Shown: piece after piece, positions 11,298-20,863 of the stretch
Layout of the letters: each line of letters starts with the position of its first letter
How positions within the stretch are numbered: position 1 is the stretch's first letter
DNA from: Leptospiraceae bacterium
GTDB lineage: Bacteria > Spirochaetota > Leptospiria > Leptospirales > Leptonemataceae
Assembly (NCBI GenBank): GCA_026005135.1
Contig: BPKM01000001.1
Span: forward strand, 62,001-126,000
DNA length: 64,000 nt
Reading direction: 5' to 3'
The notes under the pieces: generated by a model
What the model saw: the letters and a program-made list of their open reading frames with translations, nothing else
Database searches by the model: none
What the model was told of the DNA's origin: nothing
Made by a program: the position numbers and the translations under genes

Positions 11298-12673
11298 TAT
11301 TTTAATTGATATTCATTTAATTTTCTATATAATGTTCGCTGGGATATACCAAGTAATTGTGCTGTCTTTTCTCTATTTCCGTTAGTAAATGCTAAATTTT
11401 TTTGAATAATGGCTTTTTCGTATTCTTCTAAGGAAATACCCGGAATAATAGTATCTACAAGTTTCTTTTTCGTAGAAGGAGATGGTCCTTTTAATAATTC
11501 TTCTGGTATATCTTCCATTGTTAAGGTATCATCCTTAGCCATTATAACCATAGATTCTAAAACATTTTTAAATTGTCTTATATTTCCAGGCCAATCATAA
11601 TTCTGAAAGAACTTTAAAACATCTGGAGATAATTTTGTTACACTTTTACCATATTTTTCATTAAATTCTGTAACAAAATGATTAAATAAAAGTAAGATAT
11701 CTTCTTTTCTTTCTCTAAGAGGTGGTAAGGTTAATTTTGCAACTGCTAAACGATAATATAAATCTTCTCTAAAATTACCTTTTTCTACTTCTTCTAATAG
11801 ATTTTTATTTGTTGCTGCAATAATTCTAACATCAACAGGTATAGGTTTTGTAGAACCAACACGAATTACCATTTTTTCTTCTATTACGCGTAATAAACGT
11901 ACCTGACTTTCTAAATCTAATTCTCCAATTTCATCTAAGAAAATTGTTCCACCATTGGCAGCTTCGAAAATACCCGGTCTATCTTTATCAGCACCAGTAT
12001 ATGCACCCTTAACAACCCCAAATAATTCTGATTCTAATAATGATTTTACAATAGCTCCACAATTAATTTTTAAAAAAGGTTTATCTTTTCTTAATGAATT
12101 CTGATGTATAAAGTTTGCTAACATCTCTTTCCCTGTTCCAGATTCTCCTTCAATTAAGACTGTTATATCAGTTGGTGCAATTTGTTTTGCTTTTTCGATT
12201 ACTTTTTGGATTGATGGAGAATTTCCTATAATAAAATCACCAGTTGTATATTCTGATAATTTCTTTTTTAATTCTAAATTTTCCAATTGTAATAGGCGAT
12301 TCTCTAAGCAGGATTGTATTTTATGTAATAAATGTTGTAAATCGACAGGTTTTGTTAAATAATCCCAGGCTCCAGCTTTTAATGCTTCGACAGCACTTTC
12401 TACATCTGGTTGTCCAGTTAAAAAAATAAAAGGAATGGTAGAATCGATTTGTTTAATTTCTTTTAATATTTCTATACCATTTCCATCGGGTAGTTTTAAA
12501 TCGGATAAAATTAAATCGATTTTATTTCTATTTTTATAGAATTGTTCTAATGCTTCTTTTTTGTTGGTTGCTTCTATAATTTTTAGTTTATGCATTTGTA
12601 GGAATTCTGTTATACCCTGCCTGTATGTATCATTATCTTCTATAAATATAATCGTTTTATTATTCAATTTCAT
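11297..12673 (-). CDS. Sigma-54-dependent response regulator, NtrC family
   Basis: A 458-residue activator. The receiver domain (1-120) has acidic residues E12/D13 and phospho-acceptor Asp58 in LILSDLKLPDGNG. The AAA+ domain (about 140-375) has Walker A GESGTGKE, the sigma-54 contact loop as GAYTGA (Tyr for the usual Phe), Walker B TIFLDEIGEL and the REDLYYRL box. The C-terminal Fis-type HTH ends KTAQLLGISQRTLYRKLNEYQL. It overlaps the start of the histidine kinase gene by 14 bases, so the two form a cognate pair. It should act with RpoN at -24/-12 promoters; I found none nearby that I can support. The signal and target genes are unknown. Confidence 0.96.
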   Translation of the reverse strand: MKLNNKTIIFIEDNDTYRQGITEFLQMHKLKIIEATNKKEALEQFYKNRNKIDLILSDLKLPDGNGIEILKEIKQIDSTIPFIFLTGQPDVESAVEALKAGAWDYLTKPVDLQHLLHKIQSCLENRLLQLENLELKKKLSEYTTGDFIIGNSPSIQKVIEKAKQIAPTDITVLIEGESGTGKEMLANFIHQNSLRKDKPFLKINCGAIVKSLLESELFGVVKGAYTGADKDRPGIFEAANGGTIFLDEIGELDLESQVRLLRVIEEKMVIRVGSTKPIPVDVRIIAATNKNLLEEVEKGNFREDLYYRLAVAKLTLPPLRERKEDILLLFNHFVTEFNEKYGKSVTKLSPDVLKFFQNYDWPGNIRQFKNVLESMVIMAKDDTLTMEDIPEELLKGPSPSTKKKLVDTIIPGISLEEYEKAIIQKNLAFTNGNREKTAQLLGISQRTLYRKLNEYQLK

Positions 12674-13490
12674 TTTTATGCCTTTGCGCTTCGTTCGTTA
12701 TATCTTTTATGGATTTAGGGTAAAAATAAATAGTAAAAATAGTTCCTTCTTTTTCTTTAGAAATAAATTCAATAGAACCATTCATTTCTTCTACCATTTT
12801 TTTTACAAGTGCAAGTCCTAAACCACTACCTTCTTGTTTTGTGGTAAAAAATGGTTCAAAGATTTTATGTTGAATATCTTCTGGAATACCAGGACCATTA
12901 TCTGCAATACGTATATAGGGAATATCATTTTCTATGCCAGTAGAAATTTCTATCTTTCTTTTCTTTTGATTTTGTGGTTCTGTATAAAATGCCTGGATTG
13001 AATTAATAATTAAATTGATTAAAATTTGTTTTACAAAAATAGGATCAATTTCTAAATTAATAGGTAATTTTCCCGGATAAAAGTATATTTCTGCTCCAAC
13101 TTTATGTGCCTGTGGTTTTAATAAAGATATAATAGAAGGAATCATTTCATTTAATTCCTGTATCTTATAAGAACGTTTTTCGGAACGAATTACTTTTAAA
13201 AATTCCTGAAGTAAACGATTAAGGCTTATGATTTCTTTTTTAATAATTTGAATTCTATTTAATAAATTTTCTCTTAATTCTTTATTGTCTACAAGATGAA
13301 TTTGATTTTCTAAAAGTTGTAGATGTAAGTGTATAGCCGCAAGAGGATTTTTAACTTCATGTGCTAAACCTGCTGCCAGAACAGGTAATGTTTCGTTTTC
13401 TAATTTTATAATTTCATTTTTAATTATAGACGCTTCTTGAACTGCTAAATTTTTATTTTCTTTGTTTTGTGTTTTTTTCTTATTATTCAT
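12660..13490 (-). CDS. Sensor histidine kinase, NtrB-like, without sensor domain
   Basis: A 276-residue soluble kinase with a short charged N-terminus (1-35) and no PAS or membrane segment. The H-box GLAHEVKNPLAA carries phospho-acceptor His44. The N-box LINLIINSIQAF, the G1 box DNGPGIP and the G2 box GSGLGLALV are all intact, so autophosphorylation is expected. It overlaps the NtrC-like gene downstream by 14 bases and the 172-residue unknown gene upstream by 8 bases. With no sensor domain of its own, its input probably comes from a partner protein. The two genes upstream in the same operon are candidates (inference). Confidence 0.93.
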   Translation of the reverse strand: MNNKKKTQNKENKNLAVQEASIIKNEIIKLENETLPVLAAGLAHEVKNPLAAIHLHLQLLENQIHLVDNKELRENLLNRIQIIKKEIISLNRLLQEFLKVIRSEKRSYKIQELNEMIPSIISLLKPQAHKVGAEIYFYPGKLPINLEIDPIFVKQILINLIINSIQAFYTEPQNQKKRKIEISTGIENDIPYIRIADNGPGIPEDIQHKIFEPFFTTKQEGSGLGLALVKKMVEEMNGSIEFISKEKEGTIFTIYFYPKSIKDITNEAQRHKNEIE

Positions 13491-14001
13491 AACGTATATC
13501 TAAAATATTGACCCAGAAAAAATAAATATCATCTGGATTAATTTTTCTTTGTTCTAATTCTTTAAAATTTATTAAAAACAATTTAGGAACTTCTTTTGAT
13601 TCTGGCAATAAAATTTTATCTACGATATTATGTATACCATTTATATCTTTATAAAAGGATAGACCAATATAAAAATTTTCTTTTTTATTTTTAAATTCTA
13701 AAATTTGATTTAAAATGGTTTTATCAGATAAACGAATCCAGAATGCTTTAGAATTATCTTTTAGTAAAATTTTATAATAAAGTTTATCTGGTTTTTCTTT
13801 ATGTAGTGTTTTTATAATCATCTGTTCTAAGTTGGTTTTAATTGAGCTACCATAAACAAGTTTTGTTTTATTTTTTTTTGCATAACTATTACATAATAAA
13901 TCCATATTTAATTCTTGATTGGTATAATGATAGGTATCTAACAAAGGACATTCCTGCAATTCTTTTATACCTCTTAAAACTTCATTTTCCTCTTCTTCCA
14001 A
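13483..14001 (-). CDS. Unknown protein in two-component operon; start uncertain
   Basis: I do not recognise this family. The annotated start is TTG at 14001 (172 residues), with no ribosome site. The same frame stays open upstream to a stop at 14080-14082 and reads as sensible protein (for example GYANGYRALFIRYGKAFYL). The real start may therefore be a rarer codon such as ATT at 14067, overlapping the end of the VWA gene. No membrane segment or signal peptide is visible. It overlaps the histidine kinase start by 8 bases. Its position between a VWA protein and a kinase that lacks a sensor domain suggests a role in signal input, but that is inference only. Confidence 0.7.
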   Translation of the reverse strand: MEEEENEVLRGIKELQECPLLDTYHYTNQELNMDLLCNSYAKKNKTKLVYGSSIKTNLEQMIIKTLHKEKPDKLYYKILLKDNSKAFWIRLSDKTILNQILEFKNKKENFYIGLSFYKDINGIHNIVDKILLPESKEVPKLFLINFKELEQRKINPDDIYFFWVNILDIRYE

Positions 14002-14050
14002 ACAAAGATAAAATGCTTTTCCATAACGAATAAATAAAGCACGGTATCCA

Positions 14051-15025
14051 TTAGCATATCCACAAATACGAGCATATATTTATAGGAATTAATTCCATAT
14101 TTTCGAAATTTTTAAAATTTTCCAGTTCTACCCATATAAAAGGCTCTAGTTTATAAGTTTGAAAAATTTTAATTTTAATCCCCTGATTGGATATTTCTTT
14201 TAATAAGATACCAAGCTCTTTAATACTACGAGAATTATCATCAAATGAATCAAAGAAAATCCATAGCTCTGATTCAAAAGGTAATAGTTCTTTTTTTATA
14301 AGGTTTAAAGCATATAATAAATCTTTTGTAGATAATTCTCCTGAACCATTAAGTTCATTTATATTATTAATCGATATAAAATGATTTTTTTGTATTTTAT
14401 AGATATTCATAATTTCTGGATTTAAGGCATTTTTTAATACTGGAAATAATGTTTCCATAGAACCTGAACCATCTACAAGAACAAAGATTTTCTTTTGCTG
14501 AGAAAACTTCGAATTCCATTTTTTATAAAAGATATTTTCTGGTAAAAAAGGGATAATTTTTAATAAATTATGCTTTAATGTTTTTTGTAAATTATCATAA
14601 TTCGTTGTACTTTGAATAGAATAAAGCTTTTGCATCGTCTTACAGGAAAAAATTACTTGTTTTAGTTTTATAATTTGTCTTGAATAAAAATAGGTTTCTC
14701 CTACCAAAAAATAAGAATACATTTGTTCTGAACATAATTGTTGAATTTGTATTCTTGCCTGTAATTCTGTTAATCCTTCATTATATTCTTTAAATTTTTC
14801 ATTTAATATACTGGAATCTATAAAATCATATTGGAATAATAATTTAGATAAAAATATAGTAGCATCTTGTAATAAGATAGGTAATTCGGTTTCTTTATGA
14901 GGGAAAGGATTATTTATCTGGAAATTAACACGAAAAGGAAAGATTGCCATTTTCTCTGGAAAATTTTGTGTATAAAGAGAGAAATTATAAAAAAATATAA
15001 TCAATATTATTTTAAAATGTTTCAT
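14051..15025 (-). CDS. Exported VWA-like protein with MIDAS motif
   Basis: A 324-residue protein with an N-terminal signal peptide (MKHFKIILIIFFYNFSLYTQ), so it is probably periplasmic or surface located. From about residue 190 it has a von Willebrand factor A-like domain. The metal-site motif is DGSGSM (DxSxS) after a hydrophobic strand KKIFVLV, with later strands ELWIFFDSFDD and IKIKIFQTY. The N-terminal half has no domain I can name. It heads the minus-strand operon that continues with an unknown protein, a histidine kinase, a response regulator and recO. Its start codon overlaps the start of the divergent gene at 15017 by nine bases. A role as extracytoplasmic sensor or ligand-binding partner of the kinase is inference. 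Confidence 0.75.
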   Translation of the reverse strand: MKHFKIILIIFFYNFSLYTQNFPEKMAIFPFRVNFQINNPFPHKETELPILLQDATIFLSKLLFQYDFIDSSILNEKFKEYNEGLTELQARIQIQQLCSEQMYSYFLVGETYFYSRQIIKLKQVIFSCKTMQKLYSIQSTTNYDNLQKTLKHNLLKIIPFLPENIFYKKWNSKFSQQKKIFVLVDGSGSMETLFPVLKNALNPEIMNIYKIQKNHFISINNINELNGSGELSTKDLLYALNLIKKELLPFESELWIFFDSFDDNSRSIKELGILLKEISNQGIKIKIFQTYKLEPFIWVELENFKNFENMELIPINICSYLWIC

Positions 15026-15409
15026 TTAATTGTGATTTTTTTATTTATAAATGTTTGTCAAACAGATAATCAAAATGTAAAAATAAATAAAATATATGAT
15101 TTCTTTTATGGAGAAAATTATATACAAATTATTGGCACAGGGAAAATTCCTCAAAATCCAGAGCAATCATTTGAAGAAAATTTTAATACATGTATAAAAG
15201 AAGCAAAATTATATGCAGATAGTAAATGGCTTGGAGTTACAGAAAAATATAAAGAATCCCAGATATTGTGGTATGATCGATTAAAAACAAATTACTACTC
15301 CCTATGGAAAAGATGTTTAGAAGAAGCAAAAATTCAAGAAGCTATACCAGTATTTCCTGATGAATGTAAAATTGTTGTACATTATTATTGTGATCCTCAA
15401 AATTGGTAA
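15017..15409 (+). CDS. Small putative lipoprotein
   Basis: Starting at the ATG at 15017 gives 130 residues with a hydrophobic export segment and a plausible lipobox (FLFINVCQ, Cys at residue 14). The mature part is polar and has four more cysteines. No domain recognised. A longer start at 14897 exists but would run deep into the opposite VWA gene, so I prefer 15017; the drawback is that the short form has no positive charge before its hydrophobic stretch. The ATG overlaps the divergent gene's start codon (ATGTTTCAT read both ways). Function unknown. Confidence 0.6.
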   Translation: MFHLIVIFLFINVCQTDNQNVKINKIYDFFYGENYIQIIGTGKIPQNPEQSFEENFNTCIKEAKLYADSKWLGVTEKYKESQILWYDRLKTNYYSLWKRCLEEAKIQEAIPVFPDECKIVVHYYCDPQNW

Positions 15410-15494
15410 TTTTATGTTTTTAATTTTAAAATATTTAACTTGTTCTAAAATTTCTATTTCTTCGTGTTCATTGTCGATGTTAGGTAATATAAAA

Positions 15495-15648
15495 CCACAG
15501 AGTGCACGGAGGGGCACAGAGGAGTTATTTTTAGGTTTGATTATAATTATCTCCTTTGTTTTATTCTTCTCTACTCCGTACTTCTTTGTGGGATTCTCCG
15601 TGGTTGATATACAATATAACCACAGAGTGCACGGAGGGGCGCGAGGAG
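15495..15648. repeat. Two direct copies and one inverted relative of a CACAGAG/CACGGAG repeat
   Basis: The non-coding stretch 15410-15680 holds GC-rich repeats in otherwise AT-rich DNA. Copy 1 (15495-15524) begins CCACAGAGTGCACGGAGGGG, and copy 2 (15620-15648) shares that block and then differs slightly. A third related piece in the opposite direction is at 15571-15605 (ACTCCGTACTTCTTTGTGGG and CTCCGTGGTT). The units are built of about 9-10 base steps with the core CACRGAG. Similar CACAGAG/CACGAAG-type intergenic repeats are known from many bacterial genomes. No gene is visible in the stretch. Confidence 0.75.
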
Positions 15649-15680
15649 TATTTAATAATATATTTGGTAAATAAAATGAT

Positions 15681-18422
15681 TTATTCAGATTGGTTTTTTA
15701 ATATTTCTTCTAATTGTTGCATATATTCTCCAAATTTTTTCCAGTTGCCTTTATATAATTCTTCTTTTGCTTTTTGTAGAAGTATATATCCTCGATTATG
15801 TGTTGATTGTTTGCTAAGATCTTCTTTATTACTTTGTAATTCTATGTTCTGAGAAAAAAGTTTTTCTAATGCATCTTCTAAATTTTCTCCCATTGCAAGA
15901 GATGTTCCTGTTGCAACAATAACGCGTTTTAATTCTGGAAAGGGAGATTGAGAAGCTTGTAAATAAATGGGTTCTACATATAAAATAGAATCTTTTATAG
16001 GTATAGTTAATAAATTTCCTCTAATTACATTACTTCCCTGTTGATTCCATAAAGTTAAATCCTTAGAAATTTCTGGATCCTGATCAATACGGGATTCTAT
16101 TTGCATTGGACCATAAATTTGTTTTGTTCGAGGAATTTCATATACAATAATTTCTCCATATTGGGAATGAAAGTCACATCTGGCTGCCATCCAGGCTATC
16201 AGGTTTTGTTTATTCTTAGGTATAAAAGGAATCATTAATACAGTTTCTAAATTTTTAGAATCTGGTGTTAATTTTAATATAGAATAATAGGGTTCTACAA
16301 TTGTTTCTTTTCCGTAGACAATTTCTCGGGAGATTTGCCATCTATCTTCTCTTGTATAAAAAGTTTTAGCATCATCCATATGATAATCTGTATATAAAAC
16401 AGATTGAATAAAAAATAAGGATTCTGGATAACGAATATGTTCTAATAAAAATTCTGGGAATTGATTTTTGGGTAATATTAATCCAGGATAAATGTTTTTA
16501 TAGGTTTCCAGTATGGGATCATCTTCGAATTGATAAAAGCGAATCTTACCATCATAAGCATCTATTATAACTTTTACTGAATTATGAATATAATTCATTT
16601 CGGAAATTTTACTGAAATCGGAATCTTCATCTAAATAATATAAAATTTTATATGGATCAATTTTTTTACTATAAGGGAAATTCGACGAAACTGTATAAGC
16701 ATCTAAGATCCAGTATAATTTTCCATCTTTACCTATAACAATATATGGGTCAGAATCGTAAACTAAAAAAGGTGCTAATTTTTTAACTGCTTCTTGGATT
16801 TGTCTATAAATCATTATTCTTGAATCTGGTGTAATATATTCAGAAATTAGTATTTTCCAGGTATCAAATTTTAATGCGATAATGAATTTACGAAGTCCAG
16901 AACCAATTCGTATACCTCCTTCGCCTTTATAATGGATTGGAGCAAAACCTTTTTCTGTTGGATAATCAATTTCCTGAAATTTCGTATTAACAATAACGTA
17001 ATGTTTGGTCAATTCTCCAAAATAAATTTCTGGTCTTTTAATATCGGGTAAATCCTTTATCTGTTTTTGAGGAGGAAAATCTTTTATCCATAATTCTGGT
17101 AATCCTTCTGAACTTACAAGGTTAGAAGGAGCCATTACAATACCATATCCGTGGGTATATTGCAAATGTAAGGGAATCCATTGTTTTGCCTGTTCTGGTA
17201 GTTCTTCTATATTTAATTCTCTTGCAGAAACTAAAACCTGTCTTGGTATACCATTAATTTTATAACGATCAATATCAACATCATGAAATTCATAATATAA
17301 TCGAATTTCCTGTAATTGCTTGATTGTTTCTTTAATAGGTCGATAATCCCATAAACGAATATTTTTTATGATATCTTGATTTTCTTTAATGGCTTGATAA
17401 TCTAAATGTTTTTTGAAATCTATTGTAGATTTTTTAATTTTATTCAATTGATAACCAAGTCTGGTATATTTTAAATCATATTCGATAAATTCTTTTTCCG
17501 CAGAAAATTCATTTGGTTTAACCTTAAAATTTAACAAAATATTTGGGTAAATTACAATTCCAATAAAATAAATTACAATAAAAGTGATTAATAAAAGAGC
17601 GGGAATTTTCCAGTTACGAAAAATATAACCTAATATTAAAAAAATTCCAATTAATAAACTAATAAAAGAAAGAATTTTATAAATAGGTATTTTTGCATAT
17701 ATATCAATATAAGAAGCACCAGAAACAACATCAGAAGAACCTTCTATAATAAGATGATAATTTTTTAAATAAAATTGAATAGCAAATGTTAAAATAAGCA
17801 CACCAATTAAAATAAATGCTAATAATCCAAAACGAATTAGAATATCTTTTTTACGATAAATACCGCTAATATTAGCAATCTGAACAGGTAAATAAAACAT
17901 AGCAAGTACATAAATTAAATTAAAAAAAATAAGAACCTGAAACCATTTAATTATATTATCATAAAAAGGTAATTTTAAAAGATAAAAACTAATATCTGTA
18001 TTTAAAATGGGATCAACAATACCCATTTTTTTTGCATAAAACCATTGTAAAAAATCAAAACCATAATAAGAAAAAGCAGAACCATGAATAAAAAAAGAAA
18101 CAAAAATAGCAAGAGAAATAAAAATAATACGAAATGTTAATGTTAAAGTATTTTCTGGATATATTTTTTTTAAATTTGTATTACTAATAAAATAAAAAAT
18201 CAGATAAAATAATAAAGAAATAAAAAAACCAATCAAATGAAACTTATAAGAAATGGTAAGATTAGTCCAGAAAACCCCCGTTTGATTTTGAGATTCATAC
18301 CATAAATAATCTACATAATAGTCTCGAATTAGAAATAATATTACAAAAAAAAGAATAAAACCTAAAGCACTATAAATAATAGCTTTATTTTTAATTTGAT
18401 TTAAAAAATCCATAAGAATCAA
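15681..18422 (-). CDS. UPF0182 family membrane protein
   Basis: A 913-residue member of UPF0182, a family of large integral membrane proteins of unknown function. The first third (about 1-300) carries about seven membrane segments, including the conserved YYVDYLWYESQ region after the first. A long soluble part with the family's typical blocks follows (RYTRLGYQL-like, QYTHGYGIVMAPSN, GSGLRKFIIALKF, YPTEKGFAPIHYKGEGG). The end is charged and helical, with a coiled-coil look. The length fits the family. Start: ATG at 18422, or the ATG three codons later; neither has a ribosome site. It stands as a single gene between a repeat region and the cyclase. Confidence 0.93.
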   Translation of the reverse strand: MILMDFLNQIKNKAIIYSALGFILFFVILFLIRDYYVDYLWYESQNQTGVFWTNLTISYKFHLIGFFISLLFYLIFYFISNTNLKKIYPENTLTLTFRIIFISLAIFVSFFIHGSAFSYYGFDFLQWFYAKKMGIVDPILNTDISFYLLKLPFYDNIIKWFQVLIFFNLIYVLAMFYLPVQIANISGIYRKKDILIRFGLLAFILIGVLILTFAIQFYLKNYHLIIEGSSDVVSGASYIDIYAKIPIYKILSFISLLIGIFLILGYIFRNWKIPALLLITFIVIYFIGIVIYPNILLNFKVKPNEFSAEKEFIEYDLKYTRLGYQLNKIKKSTIDFKKHLDYQAIKENQDIIKNIRLWDYRPIKETIKQLQEIRLYYEFHDVDIDRYKINGIPRQVLVSARELNIEELPEQAKQWIPLHLQYTHGYGIVMAPSNLVSSEGLPELWIKDFPPQKQIKDLPDIKRPEIYFGELTKHYVIVNTKFQEIDYPTEKGFAPIHYKGEGGIRIGSGLRKFIIALKFDTWKILISEYITPDSRIMIYRQIQEAVKKLAPFLVYDSDPYIVIGKDGKLYWILDAYTVSSNFPYSKKIDPYKILYYLDEDSDFSKISEMNYIHNSVKVIIDAYDGKIRFYQFEDDPILETYKNIYPGLILPKNQFPEFLLEHIRYPESLFFIQSVLYTDYHMDDAKTFYTREDRWQISREIVYGKETIVEPYYSILKLTPDSKNLETVLMIPFIPKNKQNLIAWMAARCDFHSQYGEIIVYEIPRTKQIYGPMQIESRIDQDPEISKDLTLWNQQGSNVIRGNLLTIPIKDSILYVEPIYLQASQSPFPELKRVIVATGTSLAMGENLEDALEKLFSQNIELQSNKEDLSKQSTHNRGYILLQKAKEELYKGNWKKFGEYMQQLEEILKNQSE

Positions 18423-18532
18423 TTAATTTATAAAGCAGTTATAGGCAACCAAAAAGATAAATCTATAATTATAATATAAAATGAGAATAATACTTAATGG
18501 ATAAAACTAATTTAATGTATATTATGATAAAA

Positions 18533-20677
18533 TTATTTATGTTTATAATCAAAAACACCGTCCCAATCAATAGGAGGTGGATTTTTATAAAAGTAATTAC
18601 ATCGATTTAAATAGACTTTAGCGACTGTATCGTTAGGATTATAATTTAAGACTTTTCTAAAATGAATTGCTGCTTCTTCCCATTGCTGTAATTTATAAAA
18701 AGAAATACCCTGCATATAATCAGACATTGTATTTTTTATTAAATTTATTTCTGACTCATTTTTAAAACCAAAGTATTCATAAATAACAACTGGTTGAGGT
18801 CTTCCTTTAACACGAACAGAATCTAATTCTCGAATATATTCTATTTCTTCAAACTGATTTTCTAAAATTTCTTTATAAACATTATCTGTTAGGATTACAT
18901 TGGTTTTATAAGCTTTACATAGTCCTTGAACTCTTGATGCTAAATTTACAGAATCTCCAATCGCGGTATATTCTAGTTTATGTTTTGAACCAATATTCCC
19001 AACGATAGCTTCTCCTTTATGGATACCTATAGAAATATCGATTAATTCTTTTTTGTTTAGGATTCTTTTGGAATTAAATTCACGAAGGTTTTGAAAGATA
19101 TCTTTAATAGAATTCATCGCATTTATTGATGGTTTTTCTAAATCTATGGGAGTACCAAAAATTGCCATTACTGCATCACCGATAAATTTATCAATCATAC
19201 CGTAGTTTTTAGAGATAGAGTTACTAACAAAATCAAAGAATTGGTTCAGTAACTCAACAATTTCTATAGGAGAATAAATACTGGATAATGTAGTAAAATC
19301 TCTTATATCTAAAAATAAAATAACAATTTCTTTTCTTTCTCCTTCGAGTGGAATTTGATTCTTTAAAATTGCATCTCTTAATTGTGGTGGTAAATATTTT
19401 CCGAATGAATCTTCTATATTTTTTTTCGTTTTTAGTTCTGTTATCATAGAATTATAGGATTGAATTAAAATTCCAATTTCATCTTTTCTAAATGGCAATG
19501 GTATGGGTTCATAAATTTCGTTAGTGATTTTTCTTACTTCTTTGGATAAAATATTAATGGGTTTAATAATATTATTTCTAATAACTAAAATAATTAGTAA
19601 ACCGATAATAGCGATAACAACAAAAGAGATCAATTGAATTCGTTTTTTAATTGTATCAGCATATATATAAACTTCATCTTCATATAATGCTGAACCTGCT
19701 ATCCAGTGATGATGATTATAAATAAAATCTTTTAAAAAAGCAACTTTATGTCTAATTTTATTTTCTCCTGGATTGGTCCATGTATAATTATAAAATCCAT
19801 TTTTTTGTACACAGATATGTCTACCTGGATAATAGTTATTATTTTTTGCATTATCTAAGTTTCTTCCTTCTAAAAAAGGATGTACAATTAAAATATATTT
19901 ATCTGGTTTTTCTTTTGGTTTTTTAAAATAGTTTTGAATAAATTTAAATTGCTCTTCTGGTGTTTTACCGAATTTATTTAAGTATTCTATATATTCTTTT
20001 TCTGTTAAATAATTTTTAAATTGATTATTAAATCTTTCTTTAATTTTTTCTAATGTGTAATCTTCTGGAAATTTCGTATCTGGTAATAACCATTCTGGAT
20101 TGTAGGCAGTTAAAATATAAAAATATCCATCGTTTTCTATTTTAATGGTAGCTTTATTGATATCACGCATTATTTCGATTTTATATTTCTCAATCAGTTC
20201 AGATTTATTATCTTCATCAAAATTATCGATAAGAAATTGATAGAATTGACTTGCATCAGGATTATTAATAATAATTTTATTATTAGAAATATTCCAGTTG
20301 ATTTGTTCTTTATATTGGATTTCTTTTAATAGTTGATTTAGAATTTTTTCGGGCTTTAGATCCTCTTTTAGAGGAATATAAATTGATACAATAGGACCAC
20401 TTAGAGAATCTCTTATAATTTTTAAGGCTTCTTTTTCTGTTATTTTTTTGTTACGAATTTTATCAAAAATAAATCCTAAATAATTATATCCATTTAAAGT
20501 ATTATTTTTTATAACGGTTTGTAATTCCTTTTTAAAAAACTGGAAAACTAATTCATAAGACAAATTAGAAAGAATTAATGTCATTATTAATAAAAAAAAT
20601 ATTATAATAAATAAAAATCTTATTTGAATACTTATATTTCTAAAAAATTGATTCAATATATCACGAATAAGATTCAT
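18533..20677 (-). CDS. Membrane class III adenylate/guanylate cyclase with HAMP and TPR
   Basis: Receptor-type nucleotide cyclase of 714 residues. It has a membrane segment at about 20-42, an extracytoplasmic sensor region to about 345, a second membrane segment at about 346-368, HAMP to about 420, a class III catalytic domain at about 440-640 and a TPR-like end. The metal-binding aspartates are in LFLDIRDFTTLSS and DKFIGDAVMAIFG. Lys in the latter and Thr in EYTAIGD suggest ATP as substrate, and Asn/Arg in GDSVNLASRVQ are the transition-state residues. All needed positions are in place, so the enzyme is probably active. It likely makes cAMP in response to a periplasmic or chemical signal that the sequence does not reveal. 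The downstream UPF0182 gene is separated by about 110 bases. Confidence 0.92.
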   Translation of the reverse strand: MNLIRDILNQFFRNISIQIRFLFIIIFFLLIMTLILSNLSYELVFQFFKKELQTVIKNNTLNGYNYLGFIFDKIRNKKITEKEALKIIRDSLSGPIVSIYIPLKEDLKPEKILNQLLKEIQYKEQINWNISNNKIIINNPDASQFYQFLIDNFDEDNKSELIEKYKIEIMRDINKATIKIENDGYFYILTAYNPEWLLPDTKFPEDYTLEKIKERFNNQFKNYLTEKEYIEYLNKFGKTPEEQFKFIQNYFKKPKEKPDKYILIVHPFLEGRNLDNAKNNNYYPGRHICVQKNGFYNYTWTNPGENKIRHKVAFLKDFIYNHHHWIAGSALYEDEVYIYADTIKKRIQLISFVVIAIIGLLIILVIRNNIIKPINILSKEVRKITNEIYEPIPLPFRKDEIGILIQSYNSMITELKTKKNIEDSFGKYLPPQLRDAILKNQIPLEGERKEIVILFLDIRDFTTLSSIYSPIEIVELLNQFFDFVSNSISKNYGMIDKFIGDAVMAIFGTPIDLEKPSINAMNSIKDIFQNLREFNSKRILNKKELIDISIGIHKGEAIVGNIGSKHKLEYTAIGDSVNLASRVQGLCKAYKTNVILTDNVYKEILENQFEEIEYIRELDSVRVKGRPQPVVIYEYFGFKNESEINLIKNTMSDYMQGISFYKLQQWEEAAIHFRKVLNYNPNDTVAKVYLNRCNYFYKNPPPIDWDGVFDYKHK

Positions 20678-20863
20678 GGAATATTATTATAAATATTAAT
20701 TTTAAATATAGAAGTATTGTCAATTATATTTTTGGTATATAAAATAAACAATGAATATTGTTCTATGTAAAAAAATCTATAATCTATAATAAAACAAAAT
20801 TAAAATATATAAATTTTTTTAAAAAAAGATTGTGTAAAATATAAAAAAAATAAAATGGTATTT

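Noticed and set aside
14897-15016. Longer N-terminus for the small lipoprotein gene
   Set aside because: It would run through the signal-peptide part of the opposite VWA gene and place the export segment 45 residues inside the protein.
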